NCBI GenBank assembly: GCA_033764875.1
Contig: JANRIO010000049.1
Location: 1 to 64,000 of the forward strand
DNA from: AWTP1-13 sp033764875
GTDB taxonomy: Bacteria; Pseudomonadota; Alphaproteobacteria; Rhizobiales; Hyphomicrobiaceae
Length of the DNA stretch: 64,000 nt
Reading direction: 5' to 3'
The notes beneath the pieces were generated by a model. It was not told the DNA's origin and did no database searches. It saw only the letters and a program-made list of their open reading frames with translations. Shown here piece by piece: positions 27,963 to 36,729 of this stretch (position 1 is its first letter; each line of letters opens with the position of its first letter). Made by a program: the position numbers and the translations under genes.

Positions 27963-28598
27963 ATGCGTTTCAGGGTCATCTGGCTGGCTTTCTCACTCTC
28001 CCTGGCGGCGGGGACACCCCCCCTGCACGCCGAGACGGCGGAGGACATCGTGCGGGCCCTGCTGCCGAAGCCGAAGCCGCCGCTGACGCGCAGCCTTGCG
28101 CCCGGCGAGCAGCCGGCCCAAGCCCCCGGCGGCCTCTCCCGCAGCTTCCGGCCGGCCGAGCCCGCAGCCAAGGAGGTGACGCGCGGCATCGCCGTCGAAG
28201 GGGGCGAGAGCGAGCCCGAGTCGCCGCCCAAGATCGACCTCTATGTCAATTTCGAGTTCAACCAGTCGGCGCTGACGATGAGCGACGCGCGCGTGGCACT
28301 CGACGTGCTCGGCAAGGCGCTGCAGGACACGCGGCTCGACGGCATGCGCTTTGCCATCATCGGGCATACGGATGCCGTGGGCACCGATGCCTACAACATG
28401 GAGTTGTCGCAACGGCGGGCGGCTGCGGTCCGCGCCTATCTCATCCAGTTTCACAGGATCTCCGAGCAACGCCTGAAGGCGGAAGGGCGCGGCTTCCGCG
28501 AGCTCAAGGACCCCGCGGATCCGCGCAATGCCGTGAACCGCCGCGTGGAGGTGCGCAATCTCGTCGACAGCGCCTCTGCCGGTCCGGTGTCACGATAG
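27963..28598 (+). CDS. OmpA-family peptidoglycan-binding protein
   Basis: This is a 211-residue exported protein with a Sec signal (residues 1-23, ending LHAE) and a Pro-rich linker. The C-terminal OmpA domain (about 90-205) contains FEFNQSALT, GHTDAVGTDAYNMELSQRRA and NRRVEVRNL, which hold the Asp and Arg residues that bind diaminopimelate. There is no beta-barrel, so it probably sits in the periplasm gripping peptidoglycan, or attached to an outer-membrane partner. It lies 27 bases after the papain-like gene and about 120 before the caspase-like gene, suggesting a common operon. Confidence 0.9.
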   Translation: MRFRVIWLAFSLSLAAGTPPLHAETAEDIVRALLPKPKPPLTRSLAPGEQPAQAPGGLSRSFRPAEPAAKEVTRGIAVEGGESEPESPPKIDLYVNFEFNQSALTMSDARVALDVLGKALQDTRLDGMRFAIIGHTDAVGTDAYNMELSQRRAAAVRAYLIQFHRISEQRLKAEGRGFRELKDPADPRNAVNRRVEVRNLVDSASAGPVSR

Positions 28599-28718
28599 GG
28601 CCGCCCCGAGCCCGGCCGCGGGATGCGCTCAAGCTGATGACGGCAACGGCTGGTTCATGCTACAGGTGCTGCCATTGAAGTGCAGCCGGCACAGAAATTG
28701 TCGATCGGGGTATCGGCC

Positions 28719-30116
28719 ATGATCATTAGACTACTGCTTGCTTTCGTCGCTTTCGCCGCCAGCGCAGCGGTTGCCAATGCGGAGCGCCGGGCCGCTCTCG
28801 TGATCGGCAACAGCAACTACAGCAACGCCGTGAAGCTGCCCAATCCGCAGATGGATGCGGAGGCCATCGCGACGATGCTGCGCGGGAGCTTCGACACCGT
28901 TATCCTCGGCACCGATCTCAGCCGCGACGGCATGATCGAGAAGATCGGGCAATTCGCCGACGCGGCGCGCGTGGCGGACACGGCGCTGTTCTTCTACGCC
29001 GGCCACGGCATCCAGGTCGACGGCAAGAACTACCTTGTGCCGGTCGATGCCGACCTCAAGACCGAGCTGCACGCCAAGAACCGCACGATCGACATCGACA
29101 CGGTCCTGCAGGACGCCATGAGCGAGGCCAAGCGCAAGCTGGTGCTGCTCGACGCCTGCCGCGACAACCCGTTCGCCAAGCAGATCCAGGCGACGCTGCC
29201 GCGCACGCGCAGCACCGCGGTCTCCTCGGGCCTCGCCGAGATGCGGTCCGGCGAGGGCACGCTGATCGCCTTCGCGACGGGGCCGGGCCAGGTCGCGCTC
29301 GATGGCGAAGGCCGGCACAGCCCGTTCACGCGGGCGCTGCTCGCGCACCTGCCGGCGCCAGGCGTCGAGATCCAGGCGGCGATGACCATGGTGCGCGCGC
29401 AAGTGCAGGAGGAGACGGGCAAGAAGCAGCTGCCCTGGGCCAACACCAATATGGTCGGCTTCTTCTACATGCAGCCGGGTGCCGCGCCGGCGGTGCCGCA
29501 AAGCTCGATCACGACCGCCGCGGTGCAGCCGAGCTTCGATGCCCGGCAGCTCGAGATGGAGATGTGGACCTCGGTCAAGACCTCCACCAATCCGAGCGAG
29601 TACGAGGCCTATCTCAAGGCCTATCCCAACGGCACCTTCGCCGATCTGGCGCGCGCGCGCATAACCGCGCTCGGAGCCGGCCTCCAGCGCAGCGCCCCGG
29701 CCGCCAGCGGCGAGATCAAGACGGCGGAGGCGAGCCAGAGCACGGAGGACGCGCTGGGCCTCGACCGCGCCAGATGGATCGACATCCAGCGGCGGCTGAG
29801 CGGCCTCGGCTTCAGCACGCGCGGCATCGACGGCAGCATCGGTCCCGGCACGCGCAGAGGGCTCGAGGCGTGGCAGGCCGCGCGCGGCTATCCATCGTCG
29901 GGCTACCTGAACCGGCTGCAACACGAGGCGCTGCTGCGCGAAGCGGTGCCGGCCGGCGCCGCCGCCGCGCAGGATACCCGCGGCTACGCCCCGACCCAGA
30001 ACACGGGCACGGTGCGCAACAGCGGCGGCGCCACGCCGGGCCAGATGGGAGAGTTCCTGGGCGGCGTCGCCAAGGGCCTCGTCAAGCCGGGGGGCATCCG
30101 TCTGCCGGGCTTCTGA
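28719..30116 (+). CDS. Exported caspase-family (C14) protein with peptidoglycan-binding domain
   Basis: This 465-residue protein has a signal peptide (residues 1-21, ending ANA). The caspase-like domain carries the catalytic His96 (YAGHGIQ) and Cys147 (LLDACRDNPF). A short segment (TNPSEYEAYLKAYPNGTFAD) common in bacterial caspase relatives follows, then a peptidoglycan_binding_1 domain around 360-415 (QRRLSGLGFSTRGIDGSIGP). The C-terminus is low-complexity and Gly-rich. Proteins of this family cleave after Arg or Lys and are often involved in stress or cell-death responses, but exported forms are little studied. The ATG at 28719 is preceded by GGGG; a GTG 39 bases upstream is possible. It clusters with a second, unrelated cysteine peptidase gene. 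Confidence 0.9.
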   Translation: MIIRLLLAFVAFAASAAVANAERRAALVIGNSNYSNAVKLPNPQMDAEAIATMLRGSFDTVILGTDLSRDGMIEKIGQFADAARVADTALFFYAGHGIQVDGKNYLVPVDADLKTELHAKNRTIDIDTVLQDAMSEAKRKLVLLDACRDNPFAKQIQATLPRTRSTAVSSGLAEMRSGEGTLIAFATGPGQVALDGEGRHSPFTRALLAHLPAPGVEIQAAMTMVRAQVQEETGKKQLPWANTNMVGFFYMQPGAAPAVPQSSITTAAVQPSFDARQLEMEMWTSVKTSTNPSEYEAYLKAYPNGTFADLARARITALGAGLQRSAPAASGEIKTAEASQSTEDALGLDRARWIDIQRRLSGLGFSTRGIDGSIGPGTRRGLEAWQAARGYPSSGYLNRLQHEALLREAVPAGAAAAQDTRGYAPTQNTGTVRNSGGATPGQMGEFLGGVAKGLVKPGGIRLPGF

Positions 30117-30221
30117 GCATGCAAGCCGGCGGCGGCCCAGGGGCCGCCACGCGATCGCGAGCACCGCGCCGCGGGTCTGGCGGCTGGCAGGAGCGCTGCC
30201 GCGCGCGCCGGCGGCCAGGGC

Positions 30222-30701
30222 CTACCACAGCCGGATCGCGGGCTTGGCGATCATGAGCCAGACGATGGCGAGGACGGCGGCAAACGCCGGAATGCCGAAG
30301 GCGAACCAGCACCAGAACACGCGATGATAGGCGGCCGGCAGGCGCTCGCCTGCGGCCGCCGCGGCGGCGGCGAGGTCGCGCAGGCGCATCTGCATCCACA
30401 CCACCGGCAGCCAGAAGGCGCCAGTGACAAGATAGAGCCCGATCGACAGGGCAATCCACCCTTCCGACAGGGGCAGGCCCAACTCGCGCGCCAGCAGGTA
30501 GCCGGTGACCGGCTGCACGAGGACGGCGCTGGCGGTGAACACAAAGTCGGCGATGACGACGATGCGGGCGACGGCCGCCACCGTCGCGGCGCTGCCCGTG
30601 AGATGCGCGAGCAGCATGAAGAAGGCGATGCCGGCGCCGGTGCCGAGAAGCACGGTGGCGCCGATCACGTGGAGAAACTTGAGCGCGAGATAAAGCGTCA
30701 T
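30222..30701 (-). CDS. DUF2269 family membrane protein
   Basis: This 159-residue protein has four hydrophobic helices (about 5-25, 42-72, 83-105 and 130-155) and conserved polar residues such as His11 and Arg46. It matches DUF2269, an inner-membrane family of unknown function. It overlaps the upstream SDR-DoxX gene by four bases (ATGA), a pairing I recall from other Proteobacteria, so the two proteins probably work together. Confidence 0.85.
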   Translation of the reverse strand: MTLYLALKFLHVIGATVLLGTGAGIAFFMLLAHLTGSAATVAAVARIVVIADFVFTASAVLVQPVTGYLLARELGLPLSEGWIALSIGLYLVTGAFWLPVVWMQMRLRDLAAAAAAAGERLPAAYHRVFWCWFAFGIPAFAAVLAIVWLMIAKPAIRLW

Positions 30702-31984
30702 CGGTCCTCCAGCGTGGCCAGCGCGACGAGGCTCAGGGCGATGATGGGCGCAATCTTGAGCAACGCCGCGAACGGGTCGAGCCACAGTCGCGGCAGCAGC
30801 AGCGTGCCGAGCAGGGCGTAGACGGCGCTGAGCGCGATGCCGGCCCACAGGGCGCGGCGCGCCCACGGCCGCACGAGGATGCCGAGCCCGACCGCAAGGT
30901 CGGCCAGGGCGCCCGCGGTTGCCAGGGCCTGCGCCGTCGAGGAGGTCGCGCCGGCCTCGCGCAGGAGGGCGCGGGCCTCCTCCGATGCAGGGCCCAGCGT
31001 CACCAGCGCGGTGCCGATCCAGAGTGCGGCGAGGGACACGAGGACGACGGGCTTGGCGAGGTAGAGGCCGGCGAACCAGCGCTCCTGCACCGTGGCAGGC
31101 CGCGCCTGCAGCGCGGCGGCCAGCGCGCGCGGGGCGATGCCCGTCGCCGCGATCCAGGCCCGGTTGTCGCCGACGGCGCCGCGCAGGAGCTCGCGCGCGG
31201 CCGTCGACCGGACAGGCGCGCGCCAGCCCAGACGCCCGGCCGCGTCGCCCAGGGCGTGCACCAGGCGCATGAGCCACGCCGGCACCGGCACGACGCGCGC
31301 CGGCGGCAGGCCGAGCCAGGCGCGATGGGCCGCGACCACCGCCTCGAACGAGAGCGCCTCGGGGCCGGCGACGTCGAGGGCCAGCCGTACCGGGGCGGAT
31401 GGTGCCAGAAAGCGCACGACGGTCTCGACCAGGTCGTCGAGATCGACGACCTGCAGCAAGCCGGCACCCTGGCTGCGCGGCAGCACGGGGAGCACCGCGA
31501 GCGCCCGGAACAGCGCGCCGCCGCCGTAGGCCGCCGGCCCCAGCACCACGGATGGACGCAGGATGACCCAGTCGAGCGTGGTCGCCTCCAGGGCGCGGTC
31601 GCCGGCGCGCTTGGTGCGGGTGAAGGCGGTCGGGGTCTCGCGGTCGACGCCGATGGCGGAGATCTGGATGAAGCGGCCGATGCCGGCATTCTCGCAGGCG
31701 GCAAAAAGGGCTGCCGGCGCCTCGGCGTGCACGGCGGCAACGGAATCGCTGCCGCTGTCCTGCAGCACGCCGGCGCAGTTGACGACGGCGTCGACGCCGG
31801 CGAGATGCGACGCCCAGGCGTCGGGCAGGCGGGCGTTGCGCATGTCGAGCGTGACAACACGGCAGCCCGCCGGGACCGGGGCGGCGCGGCGCGCCACCGC
31901 GACCACCGCGTACCCCTCGCGCAGGAGCCGGCGGGCGACAGCCGAGCCGATGAAGCCGCTGGCGCCGGTGACGAGAACGCGCAC
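30698..31984 (-). CDS. SDR-type NAD(P)-binding protein fused to a DoxX-like membrane domain
   Basis: This 428-residue protein starts with an extended SDR/NmrA-like Rossmann domain (VRVLVTGASGFIGSAVARR), with the nucleotide loop TGASGFIG at residues 6-13. The second half (about 300-428) contains four hydrophobic helices of the DoxX type. The start is a GTG at 31984, which opens directly with the Rossmann beta-strand; the longer frame upstream is antisense-like. It is translationally coupled to the DUF2269 gene. A membrane-tethered epimerase or quinone/NAD(P)H-linked role is plausible, but the substrate is unknown. Confidence 0.87.
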   Translation of the reverse strand: MRVLVTGASGFIGSAVARRLLREGYAVVAVARRAAPVPAGCRVVTLDMRNARLPDAWASHLAGVDAVVNCAGVLQDSGSDSVAAVHAEAPAALFAACENAGIGRFIQISAIGVDRETPTAFTRTKRAGDRALEATTLDWVILRPSVVLGPAAYGGGALFRALAVLPVLPRSQGAGLLQVVDLDDLVETVVRFLAPSAPVRLALDVAGPEALSFEAVVAAHRAWLGLPPARVVPVPAWLMRLVHALGDAAGRLGWRAPVRSTAARELLRGAVGDNRAWIAATGIAPRALAAALQARPATVQERWFAGLYLAKPVVLVSLAALWIGTALVTLGPASEEARALLREAGATSSTAQALATAGALADLAVGLGILVRPWARRALWAGIALSAVYALLGTLLLPRLWLDPFAALLKIAPIIALSLVALATLEDR

Positions 31985-32007
31985 GAGCGGCCCCAGCCCT
32001 TTCGATG

Positions 32008-33252
32008 CTAGCCCATCAGCGCCGCGGCAGCGGCCGCGAAGGCCGGCAGCGTGAGGGGATCGTTGGCGACGTTGCCGGCGACGGGGAAGGCGGCATAGCG
32101 GGCGATGACCATCTCGGCCTTCGGATCGATGTAGAGCGACTGGCCGTGGATGCCGCGCGCCATGTAGGCGCCGTGCGCGTTGTGCGAGACCCACCACTGG
32201 TTGTGGTAGGACCAGCCCTTGAGCGTGGCGTAGCCTGCGGGCTCGAACCTGGCGGGGTCTGCACCCCGGGCGATGTCGTCGACGACGGCCTCGGACAGGA
32301 TCTGGCGGCCGTTGAAGCGGCCGCGGTTGCGCATCACCTCGCCGAAGCGGGCGAGATCGCGCAGGCAGGTGTTGAGGCCGCCGCCGCAGTACTCCATGCC
32401 CCGGCTGTCAACAGTGAAATAGGCGTCCTCCTCGGCCCCCATCGGCTGCCAGATCATCTCCGAGAGGAGATCCGACATGGGCTTGCCCGTGACGCGCCGG
32501 ATGATCCAGCCGAGCACGTCCGTGTTGACGGTGCGGTAGGTGAAGGCCTCGCCGTGGGTGCCGAGCTTGCCGACGGTCGGGAGGAACTCGAGCAGCGAGC
32601 GGGGAAGGCCCGGCTCGGGCGGCGCCATGCCGCTGGCGCGGCGCATCTTCCAGACGTCGGAGCTCTTGTCGCCGTAGACCTCGTTGTAGGCGATGGCCGT
32701 GGTCATGTCGGCCACTTGCTGCACGGTGGCGTCGGCAAAGCCGCTCCCCGAGAGCTCGGGCACGTAGACCGGCACGAGCGCCTTGGGATCGATCCTGCCG
32801 TCCAGGATCAGCGCCGTGGCCAGGGTGCCGATGAAGGACTTGGTCACCGACATGGCGATGTGGGGCTGGTGAGGCGCGAGCACGCCGTAGTAGCGCTCAT
32901 AGGCAATGCGGCCCCGGTGCAGGACCACGATGCCGTCGGCGTAGGTGTCCTCGATGGCGCGGCCGAAGGTGGTGCGGCGGCCATCCAGGGTGGTCACGGG
33001 AACGCCGGCAAGATCCTGCTCGGCGCGCGGCAGCGGGGAGGCCAGCCCCGGCCCGCGCCAGACGGCGCGCGTCGGCACGAACTGGCGGAAGTTGCTGTGC
33101 GACCAGCGCGACTGGGGAAACTCGCGGAAGCTGCCGTCGGCGAACAGGATGGCCTTGTCCGGCGGCGGAGGAAAGCCCGTCATCCAGCCCATGGCGACGG
33201 GATCGCTCTCCTCGGGCGTGAGGGCTGCGGGTGTCGGGGTGGGGGCGGACAT
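32008..33252 (-). CDS. Serine hydrolase, class C beta-lactamase family
   Basis: This is a 414-residue penicillin-binding-protein-like hydrolase. The nucleophile motif SxxK is SVTK (Ser135 to Lys138), and the second catalytic motif is represented by the FTYRTVNTDVLGW segment. The overall form resembles 6-aminohexanoate-dimer hydrolase and EstB-type esterases more than true beta-lactamases. There is no obvious signal peptide. The ATG at 33252 has AGGAGACGAG directly before it; an upstream in-frame ATG lacks such a site. The natural substrate could be an ester, an amide or a peptide. Confidence 0.87.
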   Translation of the reverse strand: MSAPTPTPAALTPEESDPVAMGWMTGFPPPPDKAILFADGSFREFPQSRWSHSNFRQFVPTRAVWRGPGLASPLPRAEQDLAGVPVTTLDGRRTTFGRAIEDTYADGIVVLHRGRIAYERYYGVLAPHQPHIAMSVTKSFIGTLATALILDGRIDPKALVPVYVPELSGSGFADATVQQVADMTTAIAYNEVYGDKSSDVWKMRRASGMAPPEPGLPRSLLEFLPTVGKLGTHGEAFTYRTVNTDVLGWIIRRVTGKPMSDLLSEMIWQPMGAEEDAYFTVDSRGMEYCGGGLNTCLRDLARFGEVMRNRGRFNGRQILSEAVVDDIARGADPARFEPAGYATLKGWSYHNQWWVSHNAHGAYMARGIHGQSLYIDPKAEMVIARYAAFPVAGNVANDPLTLPAFAAAAAALMG

Positions 33253-33500
33253 CTCGTCTCCTGTGGCGCGGATCATGGGGCTCGCGGGAAGCTAGCCGCA
33301 GGCGCGCCGCAAGGGGAGTAATTTCTGTCTTTCCTCGCGCATACCAGGGACTTGCCCGCGGCGGAGCGTCACTTTGTACCCGCGCGGGCCTCCCCTGCCC
33401 ACGCGACTTTCTGTATGGTGGGCGCGCCCGCCCGAGACCGGGCGCAAGCAAGACCCGGCGCGCAGGCGCGTCGCACAAGACGAGGGGAGCCAGGAGACAG

Positions 33501-34592
33501 ATGAAACGCCGCACATTCCTCAAGGGCAGCGCAGTTGCCGCCGCCGGCAGCTCGCTCCTTGCCGCACCCGCCATCGCGCAGGCGACGCCGGAGATCAAGT
33601 GGCGCCTGACCTCGAGCTTCCCCAAGTCGCTCGAGACCATCTTCGGCACGGCCCAGACGTTCGCCAGGTACGTGGCGGAGGCGACCGACAAAAAGTTCCA
33701 GATCCAGACGTTCGGCGCCGGCGAGATCGTGCCGGGGCTGCAGGCGCTCGACGTGGTGACGTCGGGCTCCGTCGAGATCGCGCAGACGCCGCTCTACTTC
33801 TACGTCGGCAAGGAGCCGGCGCTCGCATACGCGACGGGCGTCGCATTCGGCATGAACCACCGCCACCAGCACTCGTGGTGGACGTTCGGCGGCGGCGAGC
33901 AGCTGTGCAACGAAGCGCTCAAGCCGATGAAGGCGACCGCATTGCTCTGCGGCAACTCCGGCACGCAGATGGGCGGCTGGTTCCGCAAGGAGATCAAGAC
34001 GATCGACGACCTGCGGGGGCTCAAGTTCCGCATCGGCGGCATGGGCGGGCATATCCTCGCCAAGCTCGGCGTGGTGCCGCAGCAGCTGGCCGGCGGCGAC
34101 GTCTACCCCGCGCTCGAGAAGGGCGCCATCGACGCGGCCGAGTTCGTCGGGCCCTACGACGACGAGAAGCTCGGGTTCTACAAGGTGGCCAAGTACTACT
34201 ACTTCCCCGGCTGGTGGGAAGGCGGCGCCATGCTGCACATGGTCATCAACGAGGAGAAGTGGGCCTCGCTGCCGAAGGTCTACCAGGCGATTCTCACCCA
34301 GGCGGCGACGGCTGCCGGCGCGTGGATGATCGAGAAGTACGACAGCGTCAACCCGGCGGCGCTGAAGCGTCTCGTCGCCAACGGCACGGAGCTGCGCGCC
34401 TTCCCGCAGCCGGTGATGGAAGCCTGCTACAAGACCACGCAGGAGTACCTGACGGAGCTCGCAGGCAAGAGCCCCCTGTTCAAGAGGACCAAGGACAGCC
34501 ACGACGCCTACATGAAGGAGGTGCTGTCCTACACGCAGATCGCCGAGAACTACTACGACAACTACCTGCTCGGCATGATGCGGCGCGGCTGA
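33501..34592 (+). CDS. TRAP transporter substrate-binding protein (DctP family), Tat signal
   Basis: This is a 363-residue periplasmic binding protein of the DctP/TakP type, which captures carboxylates or related compounds for a TRAP transporter. It begins with a twin-arginine signal (KRRTFLKGSAVAAAG) and cleavage near AIAQA. The ligand-carboxylate-binding Arg region (LRGLKFRIGGMGG) and family segments such as GWWEGGAMLH are present. The strong ribosome site AGGAG precedes the ATG. No DctQ or DctM membrane genes lie nearby, so it must work with components encoded elsewhere. A good terminator follows. Confidence 0.9.
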   Translation: MKRRTFLKGSAVAAAGSSLLAAPAIAQATPEIKWRLTSSFPKSLETIFGTAQTFARYVAEATDKKFQIQTFGAGEIVPGLQALDVVTSGSVEIAQTPLYFYVGKEPALAYATGVAFGMNHRHQHSWWTFGGGEQLCNEALKPMKATALLCGNSGTQMGGWFRKEIKTIDDLRGLKFRIGGMGGHILAKLGVVPQQLAGGDVYPALEKGAIDAAEFVGPYDDEKLGFYKVAKYYYFPGWWEGGAMLHMVINEEKWASLPKVYQAILTQAATAAGAWMIEKYDSVNPAALKRLVANGTELRAFPQPVMEACYKTTQEYLTELAGKSPLFKRTKDSHDAYMKEVLSYTQIAENYYDNYLLGMMRRG

Positions 34593-34621
34593 GCCGATCA
34601 TCCGGCACGGGACCAGCGTAG

Positions 34622-34646
34622 GGGCGGGCTTCGGGCCCGCCCTTTT
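34622..34646 (+). terminator. Intrinsic terminator after the TRAP binding-protein gene
   Basis: GGGCGGGC and GCCCGCCC form a perfect 8-bp GC stem with the five-base loop TTCGG, followed directly by TTTT. It begins 29 bases after the stop codon, so the TRAP gene is a single-gene transcription unit at its 3' side. Confidence 0.85.
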
Positions 34647-34688
34647 GCGTGCACCACCCAGCGCGGGATCACCCGCGCGCCAGTCCCC

Positions 34689-35036
34689 TCAGAGTATCTC
34701 CAGCGCCAGCTCCGGCGGCCGGCACAGGCGGGCGCCCCTGGCGGTGACGACGAGGGGACGGTTGATCAGGATCGGGTGCGCCAGCATGTGGTCGATCAGC
34801 GCCTCGTCCGTCCACTTGGGATCGGCGAGGCCCAGCACGGCGTAGGGCGTGCCCTTCTCGCGCAGCAGGGCGCGGGGGCCAACGCCCATGGCCTTCAGGA
34901 TCGCCTTCAGCTCCTGTTTCGAGGGCGGCGTTTTCAGATACTCGACGATGCGCGGCTCGATGCCCTTCGCGCGCAGCAAGGCCAGGGTCTTGCGGGAGCT
35001 GCCGCAAGCCGGGTTGTGGTAGAGGGTGACCGACAT
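34689..35036 (-). CDS. ArsC-family arsenate reductase (glutaredoxin-coupled type)
   Basis: This 115-residue thioredoxin-fold protein opens with SVTLYHNPACGSSRKTLALL, in which Cys11 is the catalytic cysteine of ArsC. The three Arg positions that hold arsenate are suggested by the PRALLREKG, INRPLVV and ARLCRPPE segments. It would reduce arsenate to arsenite with glutaredoxin and glutathione. No arsenite pump or ArsR lies nearby, so it could also be a YffB/Spx-like relative with another role. Confidence 0.88.
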   Translation of the reverse strand: MSVTLYHNPACGSSRKTLALLRAKGIEPRIVEYLKTPPSKQELKAILKAMGVGPRALLREKGTPYAVLGLADPKWTDEALIDHMLAHPILINRPLVVTARGARLCRPPELALEIL

Positions 35037-35129
35037 TCGGGTGGGCCTTTCGTTTGCACGAAGGCTAAGCCCGCTCCCGGCGGACCGGAAGAGGACGCGT
35101 GCGCACGGGATCCGGGCACCTCGCGCGAC

Positions 35130-36266
35130 TCAGGTCGACTGCGAGACGGGTGCCTCGGCGTCCACGTCGATGTCGTTGCCGCGCCAGCTGAAGCTGCTGA
35201 ACAGCCATGCCTGCAGCCACAGCGCCGGCAGCAGCAGGTCGCGGAGCAGCGCGGCGAAGGGCGTGCGCCAGGAGCGATGCCAGCCCGCACGCCAGACCAG
35301 CGCCGTCTCGGTGCCATACCAGAGGGCGGCGACGAGGCCCGCCGCCGCCACCTCCGGCAGGTCGAAGCCGTCGGCGAGCCAGGCGGCGCAAAGGATCGGC
35401 ACCAGGCCGGAGGTGAGGATCTCGGGCGCGAACAGCAGCGGGAAGGTCATGCGCCGCAAGCGGGCCCAGCGCGCCTGCCGATCCCAGACCTGGCGCCACG
35501 TGCGCGGCCCCAGCGGCTGCGCGAACGGCCCGTCGACGAGCCTCGCCTCGAGGCCCATGCCGCGCACGAGCTTGGTCGCGGCCGCATCCTCCGCGATCTC
35601 GGTGCCGAGCGCGATGAGGCCGCCGGCGACATCGAGATCGCGGCGGCGGAACATCATGGTCTTGCCCTGGGCGAAGCCGAAGCCGACAGTGTCGGCGGCA
35701 TACTGCCAACGCGCCTGATAGGTGTTGAGGAAGGCGCACTCGACCTCGCCGCGGAAATCGGCCGGGCGGTCGCCGATGGGAGGCGCGCACAGCACGCCGG
35801 TGCCGGGCTGCCAGCCGGCCAGCATGCGCTGCACATAGTCGACGGGCATGTCGACGTTGCTGTCAGCCATGATCACCCAGTCACTGCTGACGTGGGGCCA
35901 GGCCTTGAGCAGGTTGTTGAGCTTCGGGTTAGGGGTCAGGGGATCGCGGCCGATGAGGAGGCGGGCGTTGCGGCCCGGGTGCCGGCGGATCAGGGACGAC
36001 ACGAGGCCCGCGGCCGGGTCGTCCTCCCGATCGCAGCAGAAGATGATCTCGAGGTCGGGATAATCCAGGCGAAAGGTCGAGCCGAGCGTCAACTCGTCGA
36101 AAGTGTCGATGCCGCAGACGGGGCGCAGGATGGTGACGCGGGGGCCGCCTGCGGGCGGGGGCAGCCGCCGGTCGGGGCGGCGGCAGCGAATGGCCGCGAT
36201 CCCGCTTGAGACCAGGTGCGAGCCCGTGGTGGCAAGACATAGTCCTAACGCCAGCATATCGAGCAT
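35130..36266 (-). CDS. GT21 glycosyltransferase (HpnI or processive glycolipid synthase type)
   Basis: This 378-residue membrane glycosyltransferase is related to ceramide glucosyltransferases. It has an N-terminal helix (about 3-25), the catalytic Asp motifs (CCDRED, MADSNVD and the later EIAEDAAATKL), the (Q/R)xxRW-like motif RQARWARLRR near residue 260, and C-terminal hydrophobic segments. In bacteria this family includes HpnI, which adds N-acetylglucosamine to bacteriohopanetetrol, and the processive diacylglycerol glycosyltransferases of Agrobacterium and Mesorhizobium. No hopanoid genes are adjacent, whereas phoU-phoB lie just upstream in the opposite direction. A role in phosphate-controlled glycolipid synthesis is therefore worth considering. 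The sugar and lipid acceptor are not decided. Confidence 0.82.
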   Translation of the reverse strand: MLDMLALGLCLATTGSHLVSSGIAAIRCRRPDRRLPPPAGGPRVTILRPVCGIDTFDELTLGSTFRLDYPDLEIIFCCDREDDPAAGLVSSLIRRHPGRNARLLIGRDPLTPNPKLNNLLKAWPHVSSDWVIMADSNVDMPVDYVQRMLAGWQPGTGVLCAPPIGDRPADFRGEVECAFLNTYQARWQYAADTVGFGFAQGKTMMFRRRDLDVAGGLIALGTEIAEDAAATKLVRGMGLEARLVDGPFAQPLGPRTWRQVWDRQARWARLRRMTFPLLFAPEILTSGLVPILCAAWLADGFDLPEVAAAGLVAALWYGTETALVWRAGWHRSWRTPFAALLRDLLLPALWLQAWLFSSFSWRGNDIDVDAEAPVSQST

Positions 36267-36323
36267 GACTTGGCTCCCTCAGGTCGTCCCACAGAGCCGA
36301 AAACCAGTTTGGTAACGACGCAA

Positions 36324-36339
36324 TGACAAACGCTTGTCA
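36324..36339. promoter_or_regulatory. 16-bp palindrome, possible operator
   Basis: TGACAA and TTGTCA are perfectly inverted around ACGC, 58 bases upstream of the GT21 start codon. The symmetry suggests a dimeric regulator site. It shares the TGTCA core of Pho half-sites but is inverted, not direct, so PhoB is not the obvious ligand. Confidence 0.4.
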
Positions 36340-36416
36340 CGGTCGCTTTTCGCCGTCCCGCCGGCACGCCATGACGCCGCATCCCGCAGCTATGGCCGGT
36401 CTCAAGCCCGGCCCGG

Positions 36417-36434
36417 CTGTCACACAGTTATTGC
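36417..36434 (+). promoter_or_regulatory. Partial Pho-box-like element upstream of phoU
   Basis: CTGTCAC is a perfect Pho half-site, followed after four bases by the weak second half TTATTGC. It faces phoU, about 300 bases upstream of its ATG. One degenerate half makes it only a candidate for PhoB autoregulation. Confidence 0.3.
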
Positions 36435-36729
36435 AAAACTAGGCTTTGTGGGCGCTATCGGCGCACGCGAGCCCGCATTCGGGGTCTGCGTGTCGGCCGT
36501 TGTAGCGCCTTTTCTCGATCCTGCCATCGAGACGTGAAAGCGCCCGAGCCGTTGCCTGCGCCGTTCAACCCGCGTTCCAGAGGCAAGCCGAGATGAGCCC
36601 ACTCGCGACCCTGCCGCAGACGGAACTCGACGTCCGCGTCGGGCTGCAGGACCACAGCACGGGACGCCTCGGGTGAGCTTCTTCACGCGCCTCAGGAACG
36701 GACTGTCGAAGAGCCCGAAGGAGGACAGC

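Larger units (their letters stand above)
36267..36729. other. Divergent promoter region between GT21 and phoU
   Basis: These 463 bases contain no convincing gene. An in-frame GTG for phoU exists at 36673 but lacks a ribosome site. The region holds a 16-bp palindrome near the GT21 side and a partial Pho-box-like sequence further towards phoU. Promoters for both genes are expected here. Confidence 0.5.

Noticed and set aside
36673..36729. Upstream GTG start for phoU
   Set aside because: There is no ribosome site before it, while GAAGGAGGACAGC precedes the ATG at 36730, which gives the family N-terminus.
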